Source: Haemonchus contortus
Lineage: Eukaryota > Nematoda > Chromadorea > Rhabditida > Trichostrongylidae
Assembly: GCA_000469685.2 (NCBI GenBank)
Contig: LS997567.1
Span: 31,162,513 to 31,226,512, forward strand
Direction of reading: 5' to 3'
Length of the DNA stretch: 64,000 nucleotides
Shown here piece by piece: positions 24,011 to 35,117 of the stretch (position 1 is its first letter; each line of letters begins with the position of its first letter). The notes under the pieces were generated by a model. The model did not search any database. It was not told the origin of the DNA and worked only from the letters and a program-made list of their open reading frames with translations. A program made the position numbers and the translations under genes.

Positions 24011-24446
24011 TACAGAAAACTCCCACGGGAGGCATATGGAAATTACAATTTTAATCACATTTTTACTGTAGCTTTTCTTCTTTCTTCCAGCTTTTTTCGT
24101 GGGCGTAAAATATACCTTGTACCTTTTAGCTGATCTGTCTCACGTTCTTCATCTTGATGCTGTTCTTCAATTCGACGCCTTTCCTTGGTGTTCTTTTGAC
24201 CAGAACCAATTTCAAGTGGGATCAGAAGATTTATGGGTCTTCGAATAAGTTATTTCCGCAGTAGACTTCTGCTTCGTTGCTTCTCTATCGCTGTTGCGTG
24301 TTAGTCTTGATATTCTTCTAAGCTTCCAGTTATTGCGTTTCTGGTAGGTGTCTACGATTGGAACAATTTTCCTTTCCATTGGTTGCTTTGCGCTTCCTTT
24401 TTGGTTTGTCACATTTTGTCGATGTTCGCGTAGAGCTGACAAATAT
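24011..24446. other. No recognised feature
   Basis: No motif or repeat recognised. Confidence 0.35.
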
Positions 24447-24448
24447 TA

Positions 24449-25723
24449 GGGTGTCCCAAAAGTTTTGCAAAAATTTTGGTCATGAATTTCGCAACCATAT
24501 TGCGCAAGAAAGAGATGAAGCAGATCTACGGAAAAAAGGGCAGGAAAAGGGCACTCTTGGTAAATCGTCAAAACAAGAGAACCGCATTGCACTTCATCTT
24601 TGGAAGTCAGTTATCGTCATTTGAATTATGTCCGACCGACACGGCTATCGACGTCTTCTACTTCATTGCTACGATACTGGCCGCTCAGCCACTCAAGCCC
24701 GAAATGAATTGCAGTCATCGATGGGCAGTACTGCACCTTTTTCGCCACCTTCTATAGGTGGTACGGTCGCTTCTCTAGAGGAGAGATTCACTTCGACGAA
24801 GCACCACGGAGAGGACGTCCACGTTCCACAAGACCAATATTGGCTTAGCCTCAGTCCAGAGCAATCCTTCTCAAAGCTTTAGAGAAATGGAGGGGATGAC
24901 TTCTGCTCCCCGTTCCACCATCCACGACATCCTACGCAGACGTTGCTTTCGTGCTGCACTTCCTGCAGTTATCCCCCACACCTTGACTGAGAGTGAGCGT
25001 CAGGTGCGGGTCGATGTGTGTCGGAAGCTACTCGACCGCAAGCGAAGGGTGGCTTGTACGAGTTTCATCATCGCTCAGGATGAGAAGTGGATTTCTAATG
25101 AAAGTCCACACAGGAAGTTGCAGTGGCTACCAATCGACACAAGGCCAGAAGCCGTCGTAAACCATAGGGCACACGTCAATAAGGAGATGAACTCGTTCTT
25201 CTTCCGCTGCGCCGGATGTTTTTATTGTGGTTCCTACCTGAGGGTACTACTGTGACTGCAAGGGTATTCTGCGAACAGGTGCGGGCGGGAGATGGTCTCT
25301 TGAGCCCCGGTTCCACACCGAACGCAGGTAAAGTTTCTGATTTTGATGGACAACGCTCGACCACATCATGCTTGGGCGACGGCTGAGGAGCTGGAAAGGC
25401 TTGGGATTACCTGGTTACCCCACCCTCCGTATTCACCTGACCTTAGCCCTTGCGGCTACCACGCCTCCAAGAGTCTACAAGCTTACCTTAAAGGGAAAAA
25501 ATTTCATAACCGTCAGGAGGTCAAAAGTGCTCCTCTCGTCGCGATCGCGTCGCGCTCCTCTTCTTTCTGGATGAATGGCATCAGTGCTCTGCCCAGTCCA
25601 TGGAGGGGCGTCGTGGCTAAGGAGGGCCACTATCTCGATTACTGATCTCACCTCTCACCTTTTTGTTGTAGTATTTCTGTGTTGAATAAACCAAATAATT
25701 TTTTTAAAACTTCTGGGACACCC
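24449..25723 (+). mobile_element. Mariner element, full length, 1275 bp
   Basis: Flanked by TA on both sides; ends GGGTGTCCCAAAAGTTTTGC and, inverted, CTTCTGGGACACCC. Holds one transposase gene in the plus direction (next entry). The length is that of an intact mariner. Confidence 0.9.
24628..25645 (+). pseudogene. Mariner transposase, recently inactivated
   Basis: It begins MSDRHGYRRLLLHCYDTGRS (HTH region), then an early frameshift before MTSAPRSTIHDILRRR. The first catalytic motif is AQDEKWIS; the second, LILMDNARPHH, is reached after a deletion near 25235 and a compensating slip near 25340. The third motif reads YSPDLSPCGYH: with 34 residues between, the third Asp of D,D34D is replaced by Gly (GGC). 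The C-terminus WRGVVAKEGHYLDY is complete. Few lesions suggest a rather young copy. The role would be cut-and-paste transposition. Confidence 0.93.
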
Positions 25724-25950
25724 TAATAGAAGTGTTTCGATATTTTCCAGTTTCGTTCTGTCTACAGATACGAACTTGTCAGACTTCTTATGTCTGTGTT
25801 CCGGATTCCAGCGGTTCGGAGATAGGTTTGGTCTTCGTCATCGTCACTAACATTGTCCAAAGGAAGGAAACATTTCGTGCTGAATGAAGTCAATAAGTCG
25901 AATAGAGAGAACGAAGTCTTCGGGATCACAAATTTATGTACAAAACTTCA

Positions 25951-26022
25951 GTCTTGGACGGGAATCGAGCCCGTATTTGGGCTTTCCAGGCACCGTGCTT
26001 CTATCCCATACACTGCCGAGAC
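25951..26022 (-). tRNA. tRNA-like sequence, 72 nt, probable pseudogene
   Basis: The minus strand folds as a cloverleaf by hand: acceptor GTCTCGG/CCAAGAC (6 of 7 pairs), D-stem GTG/CAC, anticodon loop CTGGAAA (nominal anticodon GGA), T-arm ACGGG-CTCGATT-CCCGT with five perfect pairs. The anticodon stem has only three good pairs, and GGA would imply Ser but there is no long variable arm. I therefore favour a tRNA pseudogene or tRNA-derived repeat. It lies next to a GC-rich hairpin repeat. Confidence 0.5.
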
Positions 26023-26057
26023 CCCGCTTGCCCTCGCCTTCCTAATGGCTTATATGC

Positions 26058-26105
26058 CACCAGTTGGATCGCCAGGCTAACGCCGGGCTCTCCTTCTTCT
26101 TGTGG
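26058..26105 (-). repeat. Hairpin end of interspersed repeat
   Basis: CCAGGCTAACGCCGGGCTCTCC, same family as 7789 and 21485. Confidence 0.45.
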
Positions 26106-26109
26106 CAAA

Positions 26110-27629
26110 CACCCTTTCCCGAGAAATGTTGAATTGAAGAAAGTCTTTTCTTTTTTTGAAATTTATATCCATGAGCGAGAATACGAAACTGAAACAGAGC
26201 TCAAGTAGATTATGTCGTCGTAGCTTATCGCCCAGGCGTTATTTTTCTTAGAAAAAAGAAAAGAGCTCGGGAGGCGTACCTTGAAATACCTTCTGTGCAC
26301 CTTTAATGATCTTGATCACTAATAGGAAACTTCCGGCGGCGCAAATGTAGAAGCAGTTCCGGGAAGAGTAAATTGACATTAAAATTCCGTTAAGAAAATA
26401 GTGAATAGATAAGAGAAAAAAGTTCGTGAAACGCACCCGGTAACACTCAACAACGGAATCACTTCTCTCCAACAGTAGCACGCTTCTCTCTTCAACGCAA
26501 AATTAAAGAAAATCTAAAAGAAAATCTAATTTTTAAAATTTTCCTTAGCTAAATTTTTTTGAGGTGATAAAATGCTTCCCTTTTTGAGATGTTCCAGTTG
26601 AGATAATCCGAAAAAAGGGATTACGTTAGTCAACTGATTTAGCAGAAGCTCATTCCAGGGATTTAATGAAAGGGCAATAAGTGGAGGGGATGATGCGTAC
26701 AATGTAAGAGTTTTGGTAGAACAAAAAAAATGGGAGCATTAGATAAAGCTTGTCAAAACTACCCACTAGCCCCTTTCTTTTCCACTGCAGAAAAATGGGA
26801 GCGGGATTGGGAATATTTTACAAAATGAAAAAAAATGTTCGGAAAGGTATCCTGTATCCTCACCTCAAGGACGCACAAAAGTGGCTATTCTTTGGAGAGC
26901 CGCGTTTCCTCACCTCACCTCACCCCTAGGAGGTTATGAGGTGGACGCAATCAGACCTGATAGAAATTATCTTTTCGGAAGAAATTCGAATAGGAAATGA
27001 GGGAGAGTTTATATGTGATACATACCTTTCCGGAATTCTGGGCTCTTCTTAAAATTGTCAGAACTGGATTTTGCCTCCATCATAGGACTTTGTTCTCCCA
27101 TCTCACCTGATCTCATAGGAGATGAAATGATATGGCCAAAATCAGCTCCAGAGGACGTGGTTTTTCGAAGAATTATTAGTAGAAGACAGAGATGGAGAAG
27201 CCACATAATCTGTACCTCTTTAAAATTGCGGCGTCCTGGAAAAGGGTCAAATCTGCGGACTCGTACTCATGTTGGAGTTGTAGGACTTGCGGAGGGCGGC
27301 TTTATCTCACCTACCTCACCTCGCACAAACGCATTTTGATCTCAGTTGGCTCTGGTACGGCAGATATTAGAACATCAACAAAATTGTGCAAATATGAGTA
27401 CCTTTCGGTATCGTTCTCAATATTCTTTGCTCGTTTATGAAGTTTTTCGAGGGGAGGGCACTACTTCCTCTTTCTTGACAAGCGCTTTTCTTGCAAACAG
27501 AACCGTATAAAGCACTTTCATCATTCGGCATCTTGAATTTATATGTTGTTCGATGTTATGTTTTCAGCGGATATCTGTTCACAATCCCAATATCGTGTAT
27601 ACTTCATAATAAAACCTCGTTGAACACAA
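26110..27629. other. No recognised gene; CCTCACCTCACC motifs
   Basis: CTCACCTCACCTCACCCC (26908), and similar motifs near 27095 and 27305, lie beside TAGGAG. A 94-codon plus frame (27055-27339) has no family match. Nothing else seen. Confidence 0.35.
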
Positions 27630-27659
27630 TCCTTACTATATATAAAGCGCTCTGTCTGT

Positions 27660-28790
27660 CTGTCTGTTTGTACGGAAATTCGAGATAACCTGAAGTAACA
27701 CCTGGAGAAGTCGGGTCAAGTTTGGAATAGGTTAAGCATAGGGTAAATGCAACAGAGCACATGTGAGCTTGGCGGAGCTCCGCCCCCAAGGGGCGGGGCA
27801 TGCGCCAGGATTGGGCGGGGTCATGGACTAATTCTTCTAATTCGGTCTCATAACAGTCCAGACGCCGGAAAAAAATGTGCAAAGGTGAGGAATGGGTCAA
27901 CAACTAGAATAAGGGAAGCTTACCGGCGGTGGGCGGAGCGTTCTCGCAGTGGGCGGTACTTTCCACAGAGATTCATAACTCGATTCAACGAAGACATTGA
28001 GGCCAGGAAAAAAAGCAAAAGGGGTGAGCAAGGCCCTATGCGTGCTAGGCATGTGTAGGCGTAGCGAAGCCCCGCCCACGGTGGGCGGGGCGTGCGTTAA
28101 GATAGAAGCTACTTTTAAAAAATGAGTGTAACTTCGTTCGGAAATGTTCTAGAATGCGGGGAAAAAGTGGTAAGAGGTAATGGAACAAGTGTGGCCAAAT
28201 TCCCCAAGTGGGCGGGGTTGGCGTCAAAGTGGGCGGAGCTTAGATTAAAATTTCATAACTCTATTCAGAAACGTTCTAGAATGCGGGAAAAAAGTGGTGA
28301 GAGGTAATGGGACAAATGTGGCCGAATTCTCGAAGTGGGCGGGGCTGGCACCAAAGTGGGCGGGGCTTAGATTAAAATTTCATAACTCTGTTCAGAAACG
28401 TTCTAGGACGCGTGGAAAGAGTGGTAAGAGGTAATGGAACGAATGTGGTCAAATCCCGGCAGTGGGCGGGGCTGGCACCAAAGTGGGCGGGGCTGGCACC
28501 AAAGTGTGCGGGGCTTAGATCAAAACTTTATAACTCTATTCAGAAACGTTCTAGGACGCGGCAAAAAAGTGGTAAGAGGAATTGGAACAAATGTACTTAA
28601 GTCCTCGAAGTGGGCGGAGCTGGCACAGGAAAGTGGGGCTAAGACCAAAAATTCATCTCTTCAAAAACTTTCTGGAATGCGGAAAAAATGGTTCAGAGCA
28701 GTCAAAAGAAGGGTGGTCAAGCTTACCGTGGGAAGGGTTTGCACTAGGGCGGACGGAGCTATGATCAACCACTATTAACTCTGCTCAAAT
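27660..28790 (+). repeat. GC-rich tandem-repeat block of the Helentron (copy E)
   Basis: At least eight ~110-130 bp monomers with TGGGCGGGGC, a CATAACTCTGTTCAGAAACG segment and AAAAGTGGTAAGAGG-type segment. They sit between the CTGT run and the helicase C-terminus. The design (CCCGCCC core plus TTCATAACT and CGTTCTAG) equals that of the dispersed blocks A, B, C, D and F. Confidence 0.75.
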
Positions 28791-28853
28791 ATATCGAGCG
28801 TGATGCTCTCAGCAGTTTAGCGTTCGAATCTAGAGAGAACTATCTTATTCTGA

Positions 28854-30693
28854 TTATCCAACATTCCGCTGAATGACTCCATCGTGGATAAGTGGCCGTC
28901 GACATATACTGCGCGCGTTAGCGTGCATAGCCAAACTGGTATTTTTTATTACACTCTTGGATGACTCAATTTTTATACCTTCACGAGGCTTTGCACGTGA
29001 TAGCGCGACGTGCAGCTGCCTACGAGAAAAAAGGTCGTTTAGTAGGTAGATTTCTACCTTATTGAAGTACTTACCCTGCGCTTTATTTACCGTCATAGCG
29101 AATGCCACCTTCAGTTTGTCTGCGAAGTCTAAAAGGTGTTCTTTTGTCCCAGTATTTGTCAATTCGCGGAATGATGTCGTGTTGCTCTCTTATGTTCCCA
29201 CAAATAAATTTGCATCCTATAGTGGTGCGTCCCAATACTTTTATCCTTAACATGGTTCCATTACAGAGTCTATTCGCAACGTCGAAATCGCTGAGAAGCA
29301 TGACAATCGCACCCTTTTTAAGACGTAGCTTTAAGATGTGGCTGCATGCCTGGGGGAGGGGGTAAAGAATTCAGATATTCCTGTTTGTAGACTTGGTTGT
29401 TCTGCCCTTCTGGACGAATTGCTCCGTCGACACTTTTATAGATGTGTTCGTCTTCCATGGTTACATCTTGAAAGCGGTCTAGAGTTGCGTCATTGAGCCT
29501 CTGCACATGCACATTTTCCGGTGCTAGTATAGCCCTCTCGCAAAGTTCAGATGTATTGCTTGGATGTAGCGCAGTTCCGACTGTTTCCGTAACAATGTCG
29601 GAGTCACAGAACATGTCTTCGGGCACTTGAACACAACCATCGACATCGTTGCATTCGCCATTACCTATTTCAAGGAGACCTTCATTCCATTCTCTTCCAG
29701 CTTCTCTTGCTCTCATGTTAACATCCTGACGATGAATCGAAAACAATGGCCAGAGAAATGAATTGTGGACATATGCTTTACCAAAACCTTCTTTTTGGCC
29801 ATGTTCAGCGACTTGTAAAACTTGTCGAAAATCTCCTCCGATGATCATAACTTTGCCGCCGAATGGATGGTTATTCTGCATAAGATCCTTCGTGCGTCCA
29901 CTGCATCCAATGCTGCTTTCGGCGCCATGGACATCTCGTCCCAGACTACCATATCCACTGTCATGAGCTCTCTAGCTTCTTTTTGCTGTCGTTTTATTTC
30001 GAAGCTCCGGTTCTCATCTCCAATGTTCAACTTAAATAGCGAATTCACTGTTCGTCCTCCTGTCGACGCGACGCACACCACTTTTTTTCTTCTTCCAATA
30101 GCAATATCATATACGGGTTGTATAAGTAGGTTTCTACACTCCCTCGTGAGCCATTTATTGAGATGCAGTTGTTCCGAGGTCTCTCTAATGCATCCATAAT
30201 TTCGTCAATCGCAGCTTTTTGCCTCGTTTAGAAACTTTCATATCCAAAAAGGCCTATCCTTTCGTATTCTTCATAGTTCATCCCTACATTCGGTATCACA
30301 GGGCGTTCTGCAACGGGAGGGGAAACAACGTCTCTGAGATCCTTTTCTATCAGAGCTATTTTGTCCTGTACATCGAAGTCCGCGAGTGCTATAGCAAGTT
30401 CTCTGCCAACTCCTTGAATAATATAGTCATCTGACATTCTGCGAACTCATTCCACAAACTTGCGCGTCGACCACCTCGCAGTAGGTAAGTAAGCAAGCAA
30501 AAAAGCTCCGAATGGATGCCGCAGATTGGTAGTGAGTGGCCTCTTGCAAATTGAGACGGTAGTCCCTACCGTCAACTAGAAAGCCAGCTTGTTTTGCTGC
30601 CTCGGCGAAGGTTTCGCAGGTAACGCTTTTCACTGTTCGTAAGTCTTCGAACGAAATCTTTCTTAAGTATTCGGAACAAGAACTCCAAGGCAA
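28854..30693 (-). pseudogene. Helentron PIF1-like helicase domain, broken
   Basis: In minus order: Walker A region at 30118-30156 reads NGSRGSVETYLYN, where helicases have DGPGGTGKT, so the P-loop Lys is Glu. Walker B VVWDEMSM (~29930-29956) and motif III GGDFRQVL (~29816-29839) are intact. The C-terminal FAMTVNKAQG and HVALSRA motifs close the domain near 28990. Frames change several times. The family role is unwinding during rolling-circle-like transposition. The lost Lys and frameshifts make this copy inactive. Confidence 0.88.
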
Positions 30694-30812
30694 TAATGTT
30701 CATTATTTCGAGGTGACACTGTATACATCCGTCCTAATTGCTTCCCTCCGCATTTTCTCGGGGACCAACCGCAGTGACCATCAATCGTGAAATACAGAGA
30801 AAGCTGGTAATA

Positions 30813-32499
30813 CTAAGGTTCTCTAGGGTCGATCGCAAGATCGAAACTTGGGCCACCATCTGCCTGAGCATAACGCCTGTTTAGCTCAAAATACACCGTT
30901 AAAATTGTGAATGTCCGCTCAGCTTGCTCAAGATATAGCTGCTCTCTTCCATGAACGAAGTGCACATATTGAAACTCAGTCAAATGAATAGCCAGGCTGT
31001 ATAACGTGTGAGACTGGTCCTGCATTGGATATCCAAAAATCCGATATATACTCTGGGAGGCACATACGTATCGGGGGTTGAGAAGGTGCTTGATTTCGTC
31101 GACGCTTTCGTTTTCATCCTTGTTTCCTTCAACTGAAATACTGATGCGTGCTCGATCTGGTCCCTTATAAATATACTTACAGAGGTATTTAACCGCAGAA
31201 ATCATGCCGCATACGTTTAGGTTTATATGCAGTCATATTTCAGGAGAAGGTACGGATTTGACGGAACTACCCACTCGTCCCCATAAGGAATGCCGTTGAT
31301 TTCAGTTGATGCAAAGTTACGACGTCGGGGAAGCCGTCAACGTCCACTGAGGTTCTACCGCGAATCAACTTGGGAAATCGTTTAGAACATGAGCCTCCGC
31401 GCATACAGGTCGCATAGGGATCCATAGATTCGCACTGCCGGTGAATCATGTACGAAGTCACAGCTGTGTAGAGCTCGTTCTGTTTCTCTATTCGGAATTT
31501 CAGCAAAAATGGCTCTGTCCGCGTCTTCCGCTCTGCGCACCGTCCAATCATTTTTCATGATGAGAAGCATATGACACCGCGCTTTTGAAACTCGATGACG
31601 TACACATAAGCCTGCATTCCTCCCAAAGTGTCTTCTGAATAAGTCGGTACAGAGCTCTTGTGATTTTGCATCAAAGACACGCGCCACTAAATCTGATCGA
31701 TCAGATGTTGACTGGCCCTGAAAAAAGTTTTCTCTCAATTTTCTCCATTGTGGGGTATATGTTACCGTCAAAAGGTACGTCGGCCACAAAGCGACAATTG
31801 CCACTGCGTCCTGGTATGCCTGCTGCATGGCACGTGAACTACCCTGATGCGATGACGATAAATTACGCGACTTCCAGGTGACCCATAGTTGTCATCTCCG
31901 GCTAAATAATCCTACAGCCCTCTGAGGGTTTCACTTCGTAAAATGAGCTGGTTTCTCCGCTGGAAATTGAGCTGATTTTGTTCAATTCCCGCGTATGCGT
32001 CCACTGCAAATTGCTGGCATATCTTTACTGCATGTAGAATAGAATTAAATCCGCCACGTATTGAAAACAAATACGCGTAATCGTCTTTTTGAGTGACGCG
32101 CTCTCCGGCTGTGTTTCTCATACTGGAGTCCCATTCACCTTCTCCAGTCGGAAAGAGGAGCGGATACATTAACGGGTCACATATTTACTCATTGTCACGT
32201 ATATTTGTTAGTTGGTCACCGCTCTGGCCACGCAAATGAACCGCGAGACTTCTATTCGCAGGCACATCGTTGTCCTCACCTACGTAGATCACTGCAACTT
32301 CATTTGCCGTGGGGAGATTAAATTGCCGGCGTTCTGTCCCTCTTCTAGCGCTCTCCTCGAAGACCATGCGAATATTGACTGGTGTACGGTTTTCTCGAGT
32401 AGCCAATGCGATTTCTGCCTGCTCCACTTCATGCATCATTTTGAGCGACTGAGCGTACACATTGGTACTTGACAGCAATTCTCTCAAAAAGCGCACCAA
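30813..32499 (-). pseudogene. Helentron Rep / Helitron-like N-terminal region, broken
   Basis: From the right: VRFLRELLSSTNVYAQS-type start, then YPLLFPTGEGEWD (hallmark of Helitron-like N-terminal regions, ~32140-32169), YTPQWRKLRENFFQGQ, and the HUH area at ~31555-31610. There the expected IEFQKRG(L/V)PH-x-H is cut: IEFQKRG is in one frame and HMLLIM in another, so the first His is lost. Farther left CMRGGSCSKRFPK and KYLCKYIYKG (Tyr motif of Rep) survive. It encodes, when intact, the nicking/joining half of the transposase. Confidence 0.85.
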
Positions 32500-32560
32500 T
32501 TCTGGACTACATTAGGCGTTGCTTGCATTCCCGAGACGCTGCTGAGCCGCTAGTTCTGTG

Positions 32561-32563
<3 letters not shown>

Positions 32564-32621
<58 letters not shown>
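32564..32621. repeat. (TA)n microsatellite
   Basis: Pure TA up to the left end of the MITE at 32622. Confidence 0.95.
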
Positions 32622-33239
<618 letters not shown>

Positions 33240-33399
33240 GTCCCAGCAAGGCTATCCTGTGCGACGAAAAACGCTACGACCACTTCTGCCACTCGCCTTG
33301 TCCCCTGTAAACTGTCCCTGCCCAGTCCGGTAGCGTTGGATCAGCACACAGTCGAAGGCGAAGAAACCTCAGGGCCGTAGGCTACCATAGGAAAAGAAC

Positions 33400-34510
33400 A
33401 AGAATGAGCCACATGATCACATGCATTATAACTGCAGGAGCGTCATTACGGCCATTCAGCTCTCAACCTTGCTTGAAGAATCACAACGAATTTCATATCA
33501 TCTGATTGGACTGAGTGAAACGAAGCGGAAAAGCCTCTGACGTGTACATGAGTGATAGAACTGCGGTTTTCCTCGGCGCTCGTGAGACGGGAACAACATC
33601 AGGAGGAGATGGCTTCATAGAGGCACCCGAGTTTGCGAAGAAAGTTACGAGTGTCACATTTTACAGTCATCGATTCGGTATCCTGACCGCGACTTTGACC
33701 AAGGACATCAGCGTTTCGATCATTCAAGTATACGTCCCCACCAGTGATTGTTCCGACAATCAGCATGAGGACTTTTACGACTATCTCGGCGAGCTCGTTC
33801 GATCGCAGAAAAGCAGCTACATAGTGGTATATGGTGATTTCAACGCACGAGTTGGTGGAAGAAGATCAGGGGAACGCTTTATCGGACCAAACTGTGCTGA
33901 ACAACGGAACACCGCTGGAGAGAGGCTGGTGAACTTTTGCGAGATACATCACATGTTTCATGGTAACAGCCAGTTCGTTAAAGCGCCAACGAAAAGATGG
34001 AATTACGTGTCCCGGAATGGGCAATACTACCACGAACTAGACCATATCCTGTATAGCAGAAAAGCCATCACAGATGTCGGAGTAGTACCATCATTCAATA
34101 CTGGGAATGATCATCGACTTCTACGCGCACGGCTGCACTTCGAGCGAAGCCATGTGCGCCTGATAGACGACTGACAGAGAACTTAAGACGTTGATAGAGA
34201 ACGTACCTTTGGATATGAAAGAGGACATAAACGAAGACTACGACTACCTTCTGAACACTCTCTCTACTCTTGCTTCACAATCGCGCATTATGGCTCCTAA
34301 CCACAACTCTCGTAGAATATCTGATGCCACACGAAATTTTCTTGCTAAGAGGAGGCGAATGGACCGGAAAAACAATCATGTTGAATACACATTACTAAAT
34401 CGGCTCTGTATTCAAAGACTTGCTGAAGATCTAAAAAATCTCTCCAGTTACCGTCTATTAGAAGCTGCGTCCAACAGGCGTAGTGTGAAAAAGACAAAAC
34501 GGGAGCTGGC
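33400..34510 (+). pseudogene. RTE-type LINE, endonuclease fragment
   Basis: Pieces of an apurinic-type endonuclease: GLSETKRKS (catalytic Glu), VVYGDFNARVGGR (Asp-Phe-Asn), then YYHELDHILYSRKAITDVG and NTGNDHRLLRARL (catalytic His). The linker to the RT follows as far as RRSVKKTKRELAQC. There it stops, at ~34505-34510, where a reversed gypsy integrase begins. There is a stop and frameshift near 33540. Function when intact: nicking the target to prime reverse transcription. Confidence 0.88.
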
Positions 34511-34980
34511 GCAGTGTCTCCCAGAAGACTCTATTTCCAAGTATTCGACACATCTTCTTCGCCGTGAAATGCCCTGCGAAACAACCTCCGTTTTCCTCAC
34601 CGAACACCTCTATCCTTTTTGATTTGGGAAATACAACCACTGCAGTCCCTTCTTCTCGCAGCAACTTCAGGGCGCCTTCTTCCACCATGAAGTCTGTCAC
34701 TTTCAGTCTTTTTGCCATGCCAGACAACTCAACATATTCATTTGCCTATTTCTCTATTTCTCTATTTGCCCTCAAACTTTCCAAGACTGCTATAGTCTTC
34801 ATCATTTTGCAGCTCTCTCATCCACTCTGATGCTTCTACTTCAGACACCGAACAAACAACCGTGTCTTCTACTGGATTGGGTATTCCGTCTACCTTCCCA
34901 TCCGCTGGGAGTCCTCTTGTCGGCAACGGCATTCGCCTTGCCTTACACGTATTCGATGCTAAGCCTGCACTGCTGAACCT
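34505..34980 (-). pseudogene. Gypsy integrase, zinc-binding N-terminal part
   Basis: It reads AVVVFPKSKRIEVF, then GGCFAGHFTAKKMCRILGN, the H-(x)-H half of the HHCC domain. The catalytic core is missing because the element ends here. The stretch between RNase H and this domain has stops. Confidence 0.75.
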
Positions 34981-35115
34981 CTAAAGCCCATCTTATTGTT
35001 AGCACACTTGCGGAAACATTTTGCCTCTTGAAAAGGTCCGTGGGCGGTAGATGGTCTGTCCTCACTATAACGTGCTTGCCATACACGAAGAAGTGGAGCT
35101 CTCGCGAAGCCACTA
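34981..35115 (-). pseudogene. Gypsy RNase H, distal part
   Basis: RELHFFVYGKHVIVRTDHLP followed by SASVLTIRWALEVQQ and SIEYVEGKANAVAD, the end of RNase H and the tether. It resumes the frame broken by the mariner at 35118-36371: YHITDLEAL is on the other side. Confidence 0.85.
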
Positions 35116-35117
35116 TA

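Larger units (their letters stand above)
27630..32500 (-). mobile_element. Helentron (Helitron-class) element, decayed
   Basis: The minus strand carries Rep-like then PIF1-type helicase coding (32499 to ~28854). Downstream of the gene is a block of GC-rich tandem repeats closed by (CTGT)n and CTTACTATATATAAAGCGCT at 27630. GTCT runs and tandem repeats near the end are described for Helentrons and their short relatives (HINEs). The other end is not identified; it should lie right of 32500, where a (TA)n array and a MITE now sit. Confidence 0.75.
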
